A DNA stretch of 40,460 nucleotides from an uncultured Eubacteriales bacterium (GTDB lineage: Bacteria > Bacillota > Clostridia > Christensenellales > Borkfalkiaceae), in the NCBI GenBank assembly GCA_900540805.1, contig UQHL01000025.1, positions 1-40,460 on the forward strand. The letters run 5' to 3'. Of the stretch, positions 31,668-39,913 are shown in pieces; positions within the stretch are counted from its first letter, which is position 1, and the number at the start of each line of letters is the position of its first letter. The notes under the pieces were generated by a model, which saw only the letters and a program-made list of their open reading frames with translations, had not been told where the DNA came from and ran no database searches. The translations under genes were made by a program, and so were the position numbers.

Positions 31668-32234
31668 TTATTTTGTTTCTTTTTGCCGTCTGTTTCCCAA
31701 ATCGGAAAAGGCGGCGATATTTTTTTCGCGCATGTGTTTGACAAAAAAATAGAGGGGAACGCCCAGGGCATATACCCAGATCGCTTCCGTCGCGGCCAGG
31801 GAGCCGACCAGCGCCCAATAGGTGGCCGTCCGCGTTCCGTAGGACAGATCGCCGCATAAAAACACGATAACGACGGGAATGACAAAGGCGTTTAACAGCA
31901 CGGGAAAGAGCCCGCCGAGCACGATTTTCGAAGCGTTATTTCTGAAAAATTTTCCGATAAGCCAGGTCCCCACGGCAGCGAAGAGGGTCGCCAAAGAGCC
32001 GATAAATACATCGTAAATCCAAAACGGGGAGGCTACGTTTGCCAGCATACACCCGATATAGAGCGCGGGCACCGCCTCGGGAAAGAAGAGGGGCAGGATA
32101 CAGAGCGCTTCGGCGGGACGTATCTGCACAAAGCCCTGATAGGACAGCGCGCCGAATGCATAAGTAAGAGCGACGTAGAGGGCCGCGATGATCCCCGCGC
32201 GGCAGAGCCGCTTAGCAGTGAAAAATCCTTTCAT
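31668..32234 (-). CDS. queT: Queuosine-precursor transporter QueT
   Basis: 188 residues, about five membrane segments. MKGFFTAKRLCRAGIIAALYVALTYAFGALSYQGFVQIRPAEALCILPLFFPEAVPALYIGCMLANV is typical of QueT, an S-component-like carrier that imports preQ0/preQ1 (queuosine precursor) with the shared ECF module, which is not in the window. A preQ1-I riboswitch in its leader supports the substrate. Ribosome site GAGG overlaps the riboswitch 3' end, 9-11 nt before the ATG, pointing to translational control. Confidence 0.92.
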   Translation of the reverse strand: MKGFFTAKRLCRAGIIAALYVALTYAFGALSYQGFVQIRPAEALCILPLFFPEAVPALYIGCMLANVASPFWIYDVFIGSLATLFAAVGTWLIGKFFRNNASKIVLGGLFPVLLNAFVIPVVIVFLCGDLSYGTRTATYWALVGSLAATEAIWVYALGVPLYFFVKHMREKNIAAFSDLGNRRQKETK

Positions 32235-32245
32235 ATTCAGTTAAA

Positions 32246-32287
32246 CCTCGGTTTTTTTATTCGGAAGTGTTCTCCGAAAACCTTCCG
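32246..32287 (-). ncRNA. preQ1-I riboswitch
   Basis: On the minus strand CGGAAG pairs with CTTCCG around GTTTTCGGAGAACA. An A-rich tail TAAAAAAACC and the ribosome site GAGG follow, as in the class I preQ1 aptamer whose tail folds back on the loop. It starts within a few nt of the predicted transcription start and leads into queT. Ligand binding would hide the ribosome site. Confidence 0.8.
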
Positions 32288-32295
32288 TAGCCCGT

Positions 32296-32324
32296 ATTAT
32301 AGCATTTTTTATCCCGCGTGTCAA
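32296..32324 (-). promoter_or_regulatory. Consensus sigma-A promoter of queT
   Basis: TTGACA (32324-32319), 17-nt spacer, TATAAT (32301-32296) on the minus strand. Confidence 0.85.
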
Positions 32325-32339
32325 TTTTTTTGACCCGAT

Positions 32340-32369
32340 AAAAAAGGAGCCCCTCGAAAAAGGGGCTCC
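32340..32369 (-). terminator. Terminator after cvpA
   Basis: 9-bp perfect stem (GGAGCCCCT / AGGGGCTCC), loop CGAAAA, followed by six T on the minus strand. Confidence 0.85.
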
Positions 32370-32385
32370 AAGAAAGAGAAAATGT

Positions 32386-33102
32386 TCAGAATTTGATAAA
32401 CATACCCAAAAGCTTGGTCAGCGGGTTATCGTTGTAAAGGTATTTGAGCACCAGCGTCTTGTCGAAGAAGGTGGTGATCGGTTCGGCTGGGATCAGCGAA
32501 AGGACGGCCAGAATCAGACAGATAAACAGCATTGCTTTCAGCGCGCCGATGGCGAAGCCCAGAAGCCCGTTGAGGGCCGCCGCCACCGACCAGGAACGGA
32601 CGATAGAGGTAAGTATCTTTTCCACGATGAGCAGCAGAAGCTTTACGACGACGAATATGACGAGCCCCGAAATCAAAAGGCCTACAAACTGCGCTACTAC
32701 GGGCGCCGCCTGATTGGCAAGGGTCGTACCAGGCGCTAAGTTGTTTACCTCGCCCAGCTTTTTGGCGAGGACGTCTTTGATAAAGCCGGGCAGATTTACG
32801 CTCTCGAGCGCGGCGTTTATGCCCGTGGCGGAGATGTCCGTGTCAAAGCCCTTTATTTTAAGGAAAGAGGTTTCGAATTTTCCGCTGAAAAATTCGGTCA
32901 TGCCGAACGCGGAGTCGATCCAGCCTAAAACGGTGGAAGCTAAGGCGAAGGCCAGGATCAGGGCCGCGAGCGTGGAGACGAGGCCGAAAAAGCTTTTGAC
33001 AAAGCCTTTTTTGAGGCCCGCGAAAGCGCAGATGATTAATATGGCGGCGCAGACGAGGTCCGCGATGTATCCCGCTTGAAAAGAAGCTAACAAATTTGCC
33101 AT
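32386..33102 (-). CDS. cvpA: CvpA-family membrane protein
   Basis: 238 residues. LVCAAILIICAFAGLKKGFVKSFFGLVSTLAALILAFALA (about 16-55) is the CvpA signature with two membrane segments; two more lie at about 135-160 and 180-205, the latter preceded by AAALNGLLGFAIGALKAMLF. An extracytoplasmic loop of about 75 residues separates the pairs. CvpA proteins relate to colicin V production and envelope integrity, but their biochemical role is open. GGGAGG precedes the ATG. Confidence 0.88.
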   Translation of the reverse strand: MANLLASFQAGYIADLVCAAILIICAFAGLKKGFVKSFFGLVSTLAALILAFALASTVLGWIDSAFGMTEFFSGKFETSFLKIKGFDTDISATGINAALESVNLPGFIKDVLAKKLGEVNNLAPGTTLANQAAPVVAQFVGLLISGLVIFVVVKLLLLIVEKILTSIVRSWSVAAALNGLLGFAIGALKAMLFICLILAVLSLIPAEPITTFFDKTLVLKYLYNDNPLTKLLGMFIKF

Positions 33103-33234
33103 TTGTTTTGTCCTCCCGATTGTTTTTTGACGTATGCGAGGTCTTTTATCCCCCGCAACGCTTTATTATTTTAACATATATTTTCACAGAATTCAAGTCT
33201 TTGGAGGCGGGCGTCCGATTTTTGGCCCGCGGTA

Positions 33235-33263
33235 TGTATAAGAGGGATAAAAAGGGCAATAAT
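33235..33263 (+). promoter_or_regulatory. Sigma-F-like sporulation promoter of yyaC
   Basis: TGTATA (33235-33240), 14-nt spacer, GGCAATAAT (33255-33263), close to the sigma-F pattern wGCATA-14/15-GGnrAnAMT. B. subtilis yyaC is expressed in the forespore. Confidence 0.5.
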
Positions 33264-33307
33264 CCTTTCGATTGTACGCGTATTTTGTTTTCGAAGGAGC
33301 CCTTTCC

Positions 33308-33928
33308 ATGGAATATTGTTTTAACCTTTTCAATAAGCTTGCCGCCGACGGAACGGCGATGGCCGTAGAAAAATTTTTGCGCTCGGCGCCCGAAGCCGCC
33401 CGCGGCGGAGGAACCAAACGCCCGGCGGAGAAGTCTCCCGAGGAGGAGCTTGAGCTCCCCGTCGTGCTGTGTATCGGCAGCGACCTGGCGATCGGGGACA
33501 GCCTGGGGCCGATCGTCGGCTCGATGCTGAAATATAAGACGCAGGGACTAAACTGTTTTTTATACGGAACCCTTTCCGCGCCCGTCACGGCCAAGGAAAT
33601 CAAATATATGCGCACCTTTCTGCGCGAGACGCACCGCGGCAGAAAAGTGATCGCCGTTGACGCGGCCGTGGGCAGCGAAGGGGATATCGGCCTCATCAAG
33701 GTAAACGACGCGCCCCTCTTTCCCGGAGCGGGAGCCAATAAAAAGCTGGGCAGCATCGGCGACCTTTCCGTGATGGGGATCGTCGCGGAAAAATCCCTTT
33801 TAAGCTACGGCCTGCTTAATACCACTCGGCTGAACCTCGTCTATTCGATGGCGGAGATTATCTCCGACGGCCTCTCCTCTTTGCTTTGGGAAATGCACGG
33901 CAGAAGCCGACGCCGCAATATCGTTTAA
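33308..33928 (+). CDS. yyaC: YyaC-family (DUF1256) spore protein
   Basis: 206 residues. VVLCIGSDLAIGDSLGPIVGSMLKYK is the family signature (IGxDxxxGDSLGP), with VIAVDAAVGSEGDIGLIKVNDAPLFPGAGANKKLGSIGDLSVMGIV after it. The family resembles the germination protease fold; YyaC is made in the forespore. Residues 20-50 hold an Ala/Glu/Arg-rich insert not usual in the family. ATG 33308 has AAGGAG 8 nt upstream. In B. subtilis yyaC also lies beside the origin, next to parB. Confidence 0.9.
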   Translation: MEYCFNLFNKLAADGTAMAVEKFLRSAPEAARGGGTKRPAEKSPEEELELPVVLCIGSDLAIGDSLGPIVGSMLKYKTQGLNCFLYGTLSAPVTAKEIKYMRTFLRETHRGRKVIAVDAAVGSEGDIGLIKVNDAPLFPGAGANKKLGSIGDLSVMGIVAEKSLLSYGLLNTTRLNLVYSMAEIISDGLSSLLWEMHGRSRRRNIV

Positions 33929-34081
33929 GGCGACGCCGCGCGATTTGATCGCTCGATTATCGCAAAGTATGTATTTTTGCGAGGTTGCCTTGAAAATAAA
34001 GAGTTCCGTCAGGGGGAGATTTCCCCCTTATTTTTTTTGCCCGCGGGACGTGCCCGATACAAATATTCATATGGGGATGAT

Positions 34082-34385
34082 TGTGGATAACTCCCTTTTT
34101 ACCGAAACATATGGTCGCTTCAAAGGGGGAAACAGGGGGATTTCGGTCGAAAAAATCTGACTTATCCCCAAAAAATTGGCTTAGTTCTCCCCAAACAGAT
34201 ACTTTTCCACACTCTTTTTTATAACTCTGTGGATAAGTTATCCACAATTTACTTGAAAATTGGGGATAAAAGGGCCTGAAAAGAGACAAAAACGCATTAG
34301 TATGTGTATTTGTCGGAAAAGTTATCCACAAAATAAAAAATTTTAATGTGGACAACCCTTTTTTATCCACATTCGCCGTGGATAA
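34082..34385. other. Second cluster of DnaA boxes
   Basis: Perfect boxes: TGTGGATAA 34082-34090 and 34228-34236 (minus), TTATCCACA 34238-34246, 34322-34330 and 34363-34371 (plus). Near matches: TTATCCCCA 34162-34170, TGGGGATAA 34261-34269, TGTGGACAA 34347-34355, CGTGGATAA 34377-34385. Two boxes at 34228-34246 form a perfect palindrome around a single G. No gene in 33929-34463 and no DnaA-trio run was found. It lies 13 kb from oriC; it may titrate DnaA or be the other half of a split origin. Confidence 0.8.
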
Positions 34386-34463
34386 CTTAAGTTCAGGCGG
34401 GGAATTTTTTCTCTCATAATTTCATGTCAACCGTATTTTTTCAAAAAATCCGCCGCGTTTTCG

Positions 34464-35330
34464 TCAGCCGAGGAAGAATACGGAAATATTGCCGTTGCTC
34501 GTGCGGACGGTAAGGGCTTTGTCGCCCGCGGCGGTATCGGCGAGGTTGTTGCTGCCGTTGGAGGTGCTTGCGTCGATCCTGAAATCCTCCGCCGTCCCTA
34601 CGACCGTGGCGTTGATCGCGCCGTTGCTCGTCTTGAGCACAATCGAATTGGCGGCGAGTAAGGTCTGCGCGTCGATCTTGCCGTTGGAGGTTTTTAAGTA
34701 GATATCGGCCGCGGTAAGCAGGTCGGTTTCAAATTTTCCGTTGCTCGTTTTTGCCGTAATGGACGAAGCGGAAATATTGCTCAACAGCATGGCGCCGTTG
34801 CTGCTTTCCGCCGTGAGGTTGCCCGTAAGCGTCAGATTTCGTACGCTGATTTTTCCGTTGGAGGTAGAGAGGTACGCGCTCTTTGCCGAAAGCTCGCTCT
34901 CGGACGAAAGCGCCCCGTTTCGGGTCTTGACGGAAAAATGTTCGTAGCTCTCCTCGGGAAGCCGCACCGTGACCAGGGGCGTTTTGAAAGTGAGTGAGAA
35001 AAAGCGACGATACCATTCGACCTTTACCGAAGTGAGGGAAAAGACTCCCTCCTTGTATTCGGGAACAAACTTCACGACGGCGTTTTCCTCGTAGGACACG
35101 CTGAATTCCGAAACGTCCTCCTCCGCGCGGACGAGCCGTACTTCCGCTTCGTTTACGTCGATAGAGAGGGAGGTTACCTTCTCCGTCGTCGAAAAGCTTT
35201 GGAGGGAGAAGGGGCCGCCGGTTTGCAGGCGGGCGGGGTCGAAGTTGGCCATTGCAAGCCCCGCGATACAGATAAGTATGCCTACGGCCAATAAAAATAG
35301 AAATATGTTTCTGGTTGTTTTGCCTTTCAT
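34464..35330 (-). CDS. DUF4097-family repeat protein
   Basis: 288 residues: an N-terminal membrane anchor (about 8-28) and an extracytoplasmic beta-solenoid-like part of about nine 18-20-residue turns marked by TSNGKI, SSNGAM, TSNGAI and TSNGNI. Such DUF4097 proteins (LiaG-like) belong to envelope-stress operons. It is the last gene of a PadR-DUF1700-DUF4097 operon, overlapping the gene before it by 4 nt (ATGA). Confidence 0.85.
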   Translation of the reverse strand: MKGKTTRNIFLFLLAVGILICIAGLAMANFDPARLQTGGPFSLQSFSTTEKVTSLSIDVNEAEVRLVRAEEDVSEFSVSYEENAVVKFVPEYKEGVFSLTSVKVEWYRRFFSLTFKTPLVTVRLPEESYEHFSVKTRNGALSSESELSAKSAYLSTSNGKISVRNLTLTGNLTAESSNGAMLLSNISASSITAKTSNGKFETDLLTAADIYLKTSNGKIDAQTLLAANSIVLKTSNGAINATVVGTAEDFRIDASTSNGSNNLADTAAGDKALTVRTSNGNISVFFLG

Positions 35331-35941
35331 TCCCGTTCCTCCCGTCTATTGACAAACATTTTTTTGATGCCCTTCAGCCATTTGCCCGCCGTCGTCCACA
35401 GGAAGCGGAGCGCTCTTTTTGCGAGCGGTGCGAGGAGCATGGTTGCGGCGAACACCGTGACGGACAACCCCAAAAGCACTACCGCGGCGGCCGTCTCTCC
35501 CGTAAAGAAGTGGACGGAGGCCCCGACGACGCCCACCAACGACGAGAATAAAAGCGCGGCGAGTACGGCGAAGAGGACTATCCACAGCGCGGCGAGCACG
35601 ATCGCACCCGAAAAGAGGAGCACGGCCGCCGTCACGAGCAGGGGAAACCAAATGGGAAAGCCGATGACTGCCAGCACGACGAACAGCGTATTGCCGCCGC
35701 TTTTCGTCCTGATACGCTCCGCGCTGCCGCGGACAATGGCGGAAAAGGAGGCGTCGGAAAGGATCTCCCGCGCTACCTCGTCGGGCGTGCCGAGATTTTT
35801 TACCGCTTCGGCCTCCGAGTCTCCCTCCTCCATTCGGTCGTCGATGATCTCCGAATAAAAGGCCAGCGATTTCTGGATTTCCTTTTTCGGAAGATTTTTC
35901 AGGCGTTTTTCCAGCGCCTTCAAAAATTCGCGTTTGTTCAT
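35327..35941 (-). CDS. DUF1700 (HAAS-domain) membrane protein
   Basis: 204 residues. The N-terminal HAAS domain (MNKREFLKALEKRLKNLPKKEIQKSLAFYSEIIDDRMEEGDSEAEAVKNLGTPDEVAREIL) is a helical cytosolic module found after PadR regulators. Three to four membrane segments follow (about 92-180). It overlaps both neighbours by 4 nt, so the three genes are translationally coupled. Thought to link PadR signals with the membrane; function not established. Confidence 0.88.
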   Translation of the reverse strand: MNKREFLKALEKRLKNLPKKEIQKSLAFYSEIIDDRMEEGDSEAEAVKNLGTPDEVAREILSDASFSAIVRGSAERIRTKSGGNTLFVVLAVIGFPIWFPLLVTAAVLLFSGAIVLAALWIVLFAVLAALLFSSLVGVVGASVHFFTGETAAAVVLLGLSVTVFAATMLLAPLAKRALRFLWTTAGKWLKGIKKMFVNRREERE

Positions 35942-36258
35942 GGGGTTCTTCTCCTTTCTCTGCTAATGAAATCACAAATGCGTATTACGTCCTGCCACTC
36001 CAGCAAAAAATCGTCTATCCGCCGCTTTCCCCGCTCGGTGATCGTGTAGTATTTTCTCAGCCTGCCGTTGTGCTCCGCCGCATACACCGTCAGAAAATTA
36101 CTCGCTTCCAGCCGCTTCAAAATGGGATAGAGTGTGGATTCCGAAATTTCCGTCACGGGCGCCAGGTCTTTGATGATCTGGTATCCGTAGGAGTTTTTCT
36201 TCAGGAGCGTACTCAACACCAGCACGTCGAGGAAACCTCTTTTCAGCTGCATGTCCAT
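35938..36258 (-). CDS. PadR-family transcriptional regulator
   Basis: 106 residues. Winged helix MQLKRGFLDVLVLSTLLKKNSYGYQIIKDLAPVTEISESTLYPILKRLEASNFLTVY with the TLYPILKRLE recognition region and the YYTITERGKRRIDDFLLEW wing/dimer helix. Starts at ATG 36258 because AAGGAGG lies 8 nt upstream; the frame is open to 36312, but that overlaps the promoter. It likely represses its own operon through the palindrome in the promoter. Confidence 0.9.
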   Translation of the reverse strand: MDMQLKRGFLDVLVLSTLLKKNSYGYQIIKDLAPVTEISESTLYPILKRLEASNFLTVYAAEHNGRLRKYYTITERGKRRIDDFLLEWQDVIRICDFISRERRRTP

Positions 36259-36280
36259 GCCGTATGCCTCCTTACACGAT

Positions 36281-36312
36281 ATACTATACACCGCATAGTA
36301 TTGTTTTGTCAA
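36281..36312 (-). promoter_or_regulatory. padR operon promoter with overlapping operator
   Basis: Minus strand: TTGACA (36312-36307), 18-nt spacer, TATAGT (36288-36283). A perfect palindrome with 7-bp arms (ATACTAT at 36281-36287, ATAGTAT at 36295-36301) and a 7-nt centre covers the -10 and spacer, so a bound PadR dimer would block RNA polymerase. Confidence 0.75.
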
Positions 36313-36562
36313 GCGTTTTTAAGTAAATTCTTTCTTCTTTTTCGGAAAAAGTGCGCACCTTGTCGGGAAAGAGGGAAGAAAGTCGAAAAGCCCGAGGGCG
36401 CGCCGCATAATTTTTTGACGAAAGTTCAAGATAATATAGGCGGCTTTTATCGGGCGGAAGCGGAAAAAATCCCGCGTGCGAAAGGGCGCGCGGAAAGCGG
36501 AAAACAATCGTGTTAAAATTGTGAATGTTTGCTAAATGTTTAGAAATTTATACTGCAAACGC
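36313..36562. other. Intergenic stretch without recognised feature
   Basis: Divergent spacer between the padR operon and ftsH. Apart from the two promoters at its edges I see no gene, repeat or structured RNA. Confidence 0.5.
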
Positions 36563-36591
36563 TTGAAAAAAAAGCGGCCGTGTGGTAAAAT
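36563..36591 (+). promoter_or_regulatory. Sigma-A promoter of ftsH
   Basis: TTGAAA (36563-36568), 17-nt spacer, TAAAAT (36586-36591). Leader about 100 nt. Confidence 0.65.
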
Positions 36592-36697
36592 GTAAAATAG
36601 CCGTAAGGTGCGGGGCGTTTGTCCCGAAGGCGTTTTCGTAAGGAGTTCTTCGCGCCCGCCGCGCGGAAAGTATCATAATTTTCAAGGAGTCAAAGCA

Positions 36698-38629
36698 TTG
36701 AACAAGAAAACCAAGACAATCGTCTGGGTGGTCATCGCCGTCGTATTGGTGGCCGTCATCGGGCTGTTATTTATGGAATTTATTTCCCCGAGATATACTC
36801 AGATTAAAATAAGCGAGTTTATCGCCAAGGTGGAGGCGGGGGAAATCAATGAAGTAAGCATCAGCAGCTATAAGCTGGAAGGGCTTTTCCGCGACGCCAA
36901 CGGCACCAAAAACTACTATTATTGCTTCAGCTGGAACTTTTACGCCTCCAACGACGCGATCGTTGCAAAGTGGCTGGCCGACGGCGTCGCCATCGACTAC
37001 GCCAATCCCAATGCGGGCAGCATGTGGTCCACCGTTATCACGGTGCTTGGCGTCGTGCTCGTGGCGGTCGTTTTCTGGCTGATCCTGCGCCAGGCTTCGG
37101 GCGGCGGCAAGGTGATGAACGTGGGCAAAACCAAGGCACACGTGCAGAACAACCTCAAGGTGCGTTTCGCGGACGTGGCGGGCGCGGAGGAGGAAAAGGA
37201 AGAGCTTCAGGAGGTCGTCGAATTTTTGAAGACCCCCAAGAAGTTTTCCGACCTCGGCGCGCGGATTCCCCGCGGCGTTCTTTTGGTCGGCCCTCCGGGC
37301 ACGGGCAAAACGCTGTTTGCAAAGGCGGTTGCGGGAGAAGCGGGCGTTCCCTTCTTCTCCGTTTCGGGTTCCGATTTCGTGGAAATGTACGTCGGCGTCG
37401 GCGCGGCGCGCGTGCGCGACCTGTTCGACCTCGCCAAAAAGAACCAGCCCTGTATTATCTTCGTCGATGAAATCGACGCGGTGGGGCGGCGCAGAGGCGC
37501 GGGGCTCGGCGGCGGTCACGACGAACGCGAACAGACCCTCAACCAGATCCTCGTCCAGATGGACGGCTTCGAGACCAACGAAGGAGTTATCGTCATGGCG
37601 GCAACCAACCGTGCGGACATTCTCGACCCCGCGCTGCTGCGTCCGGGACGGTTCGACCGTCAGATACACGTCAACCTTCCCGACGTCAAGGGACGGGAGC
37701 AGATATTGAAGGTACACGCGCGAAACAAGCCCATCGCGCCCGACGTCAATTTCAAGACGGTCGCGCGGATTACGGCGGGCTTCTCGGGCGCGGATCTCGC
37801 AAACCTGCTTAACGAGGCGGCTATTTTGGCCGCGAGAAACGGAAAGAAGCTTATCGGCAATCTCGAATTGTACGATGGCATCAATAAAGTATTGATGGGC
37901 CCGCAGAAAAAGAGCCGCGTCGTCACCGAGGCCGACAAGCGCTGCACTGCCTACCACGAAGCGGGGCATGCGGTGCTGGCCTGCCTTTGCAAAAACTGCG
38001 ATCCCGTGCACGAGGTGTCCATTATCCCCCGCGGCAACGCGGCGGGCTATACCATGACCCGTCCCGAAACGGACGACAACGACGTGTCCTACAACAAGCT
38101 CGTGGATAACATCTGCATGTCCCTGGGCGGCCGAGTGGCGGAGGAATTGGTGATCAAGGACGTGACGACGGGCGCCAGCGCCGACTTGCAGCACGTCTCC
38201 GATATCGCCCGCCGCATGGTGAAACAGTGGGGTATGAGCGATAAGCTCGGCCTGGTGGCCTACGATTCCGATCAGCCCGTATTTATGGGCATGGAATACG
38301 AATACGGCGGCGGCGCCCGCGACGGGTATTCCGAAAAGACTGCGGCGGAAATCGACGACGAAATCAGGCGCCTGGTCGCCTCCGCGCACGAGCGCGCCGT
38401 GAAGCTTCTGACGGAAAACCGTTCCATTCTCGACAATATGTCGCGCGTGCTTGTGGAAAAAGAAACGATCTATACCGAGGAAGTGTCCATGCTCATGAAC
38501 GGCGCGTCCTATGCGGAGGTCATTGCGTTTATGGACAGGGAAGAGGATAAACACAGGGAGAACCCTTTTGAAAATTTCGGAAATCCTACGCCCGACCATC
38601 TGACCCCCAAGCTTTCGGGAAATAATTGA
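36698..38629 (+). CDS. ftsH: ATP-dependent zinc metalloprotease FtsH
   Basis: 643 residues from TTG 36698, chosen because AAGGAG lies 8 nt upstream; the frame is open to 36608 but without support. Two membrane segments (about 7-27 and 112-130) flank a small extracellular domain. AAA+ core: Walker A GPPGTGKT (198-205), Walker B IIFVDEID (254-261), second region of homology NRADILDPALLRPGRFDR. Protease HEAGH zinc site at 421-425. It degrades membrane and regulatory proteins and is needed for sporulation in B. subtilis. A terminator follows. Confidence 0.97.
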   Translation: MNKKTKTIVWVVIAVVLVAVIGLLFMEFISPRYTQIKISEFIAKVEAGEINEVSISSYKLEGLFRDANGTKNYYYCFSWNFYASNDAIVAKWLADGVAIDYANPNAGSMWSTVITVLGVVLVAVVFWLILRQASGGGKVMNVGKTKAHVQNNLKVRFADVAGAEEEKEELQEVVEFLKTPKKFSDLGARIPRGVLLVGPPGTGKTLFAKAVAGEAGVPFFSVSGSDFVEMYVGVGAARVRDLFDLAKKNQPCIIFVDEIDAVGRRRGAGLGGGHDEREQTLNQILVQMDGFETNEGVIVMAATNRADILDPALLRPGRFDRQIHVNLPDVKGREQILKVHARNKPIAPDVNFKTVARITAGFSGADLANLLNEAAILAARNGKKLIGNLELYDGINKVLMGPQKKSRVVTEADKRCTAYHEAGHAVLACLCKNCDPVHEVSIIPRGNAAGYTMTRPETDDNDVSYNKLVDNICMSLGGRVAEELVIKDVTTGASADLQHVSDIARRMVKQWGMSDKLGLVAYDSDQPVFMGMEYEYGGGARDGYSEKTAAEIDDEIRRLVASAHERAVKLLTENRSILDNMSRVLVEKETIYTEEVSMLMNGASYAEVIAFMDREEDKHRENPFENFGNPTPDHLTPKLSGNN

Positions 38630-38654
38630 GCTCTTCGGGGCGTTGAAACAGGTT

Positions 38655-38683
38655 GAGCCGAGAAATCTCTCGGCTCTTTGTTT
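38655..38683 (+). terminator. Terminator after ftsH
   Basis: 9-bp perfect stem (GAGCCGAGA / TCTCGGCTC), loop AATC, followed by TTTGTTT. Confidence 0.8.
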
Positions 38684-38698
38684 ATCGGGAAACGGCTT

Positions 38699-39541
38699 AT
38701 GAAACACGCGAAAAAAATTTATATCCCCGCGCAGGAAGGAGAATTGAAAACCATTTCCGTCGATGATATCGAAGGCGGCGCCGAGCCCTCGGCCGCGGAC
38801 GAGACGGCGCTGAAAAAGCGGGCGGCCTATCTGCTCATCAACGGCGTTCCGCCCCTTGTGGTCAATGCGGGCGCGGATGGACGCTTCCGATTGCTGGCGG
38901 GCGCAGGCGACCTGCTGGCGGCCAAAAGGGCGGGAATAGCCGAAGTCCCCGCGCGCGTCTATCGTTTTTCGGAGCGGGACGCGGAGATATTCGCACTCAC
39001 CGAAAATCTGAAGCGCGATTCGCTGGGGGCTATGGAAGCGGCATATATGATGAAGCGGCTGATTTCGGAATTCGGCTGGACGCAGGACGATATTTCGCGG
39101 ACTATCGGGAAATCCCGTCCCGCCGTCGCCAATACCCTCCGCCTGCTTACCCTTTCGCCCGAAGTGGTGGGGCTGGTGGAGAGCGGCAGGCTTTCGGCGG
39201 GCCATGCCCGCGCGCTTGTTCCCGTACCCGCGGAAAAACAGTATGCTTTCGCAGAGGAGGCAATCCGCCGCGGCTACTCGGTGCGCGAAACGGAGCGCGC
39301 CGTCAAGGCGTTTCTCACGCCGCCCGAGGTGTTGCAGTCGGAAAAAGCCGCGGCGGCCGCGGCCAAAAGCGCGGAACTCAAGGCGTTTGTCGAACGGATG
39401 CGTTCGGTGTTCCGTACTAAGGTGTCGCTCATCGGCAACGATAAAAAGGGACGGATTTATATCGATTATTATTCGGCGGAGGATTTGTGGCGCTTCGAGG
39501 AGATGCTGGATATGATCGAAAGCTTCGAGCGGCGGGACTGA
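38699..39541 (+). CDS. Divergent ParB/Noc-family protein
   Basis: 280 residues. The central domain is clear: ALTENLKRDSLGAMEAAYMMKRLISEFGWTQDDISRTIGKSRPAVANTLRLLTLSPEVVGLVESGRLSAGHARALV is the ENLxR box and helix-turn-helix of ParB. The N-terminal part is odd: the usual NPxQPR block is missing, and the GERRxRA CTP-binding motif reads GAGDLLAAKRAG. The C-terminal end (RIYIDYYSAEDLWRFEEMLDMI) fits a dimerisation domain. No parA and no parS site seen nearby. Could be a segregation factor, a Noc-like occlusion factor or a paralogue. ATG 38699 follows the ftsH terminator; ribosome site weak. Confidence 0.85.
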   Translation: MKHAKKIYIPAQEGELKTISVDDIEGGAEPSAADETALKKRAAYLLINGVPPLVVNAGADGRFRLLAGAGDLLAAKRAGIAEVPARVYRFSERDAEIFALTENLKRDSLGAMEAAYMMKRLISEFGWTQDDISRTIGKSRPAVANTLRLLTLSPEVVGLVESGRLSAGHARALVPVPAEKQYAFAEEAIRRGYSVRETERAVKAFLTPPEVLQSEKAAAAAAKSAELKAFVERMRSVFRTKVSLIGNDKKGRIYIDYYSAEDLWRFEEMLDMIESFERRD

Positions 39542-39604
39542 AATTTTCCCCTGATCCTCCCGCGTGCGCGCGTATGCGACATATAATAATATTATTATTT
39601 CGGT

Positions 39605-39650
39605 AAAAAACGACGACCTCATGCTTCACATGCATGAGGTCGCCGTTTCG
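39605..39650. terminator. Bidirectional terminator between the parB-like and small membrane genes
   Basis: Stem 39611-39624 / 39632-39645 (CGACGACCTCATGC with its complement, one mismatch). TTTTTT follows on the minus strand; TTTCGTT on the plus strand. Confidence 0.8.
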
Positions 39651-39661
39651 TTATAATGAGG

Positions 39662-39883
39662 TTAAAGCTCTAATACTTTTCCTTTCCAAAGCAGGAAAAT
39701 AATGTCGAGAATCCAGAAAATCGTCGCGCCGACAAAAATCCAGATAATCCCGAGAACGATATTGGGAAGGTTCCCCTTGCAGATGCGGTAGATTCCGAAA
39801 AGGATTCCGTCGAGTATAGGTAAAGCGAAAATGATTTTTACCAGAAGCGGGAGGGAATCGATCCATTTTCTGTATGCGTCCAT
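39662..39883 (-). CDS. Small membrane protein, unknown function
   Basis: 73 residues from ATG 39883 with GGAGG 6 nt upstream (the frame is open to 39949 but runs into the promoter). Two or three membrane segments: LPLLVKIIFALPILDGILFGIYRI and NIVLGIIWIFVGATIFWILDIIFLLW. The start MDAYRKWIDSLP is amphipathic. I do not recognise the family, but small proteins of this pattern are common in Clostridia. Strong own promoter and terminator: a single-gene unit. Confidence 0.75.
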   Translation of the reverse strand: MDAYRKWIDSLPLLVKIIFALPILDGILFGIYRICKGNLPNIVLGIIWIFVGATIFWILDIIFLLWKGKVLEL

Positions 39884-39913
39884 ATAAAGCCTCCATAGAA
39901 TTTTGATACTATT

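Noticed and set aside
34082..34385. A second full origin
   Set aside because: DnaA boxes are present but no DnaA-trio run with a GC-rich stretch next to a box was found, so I describe it only as a box cluster.
36767..39622. 951-codon open frame on the minus strand opposite ftsH and the parB-like gene
   Set aside because: It is an antisense shadow of two well-supported genes, rich in Arg/His/Gly with no domain pattern.
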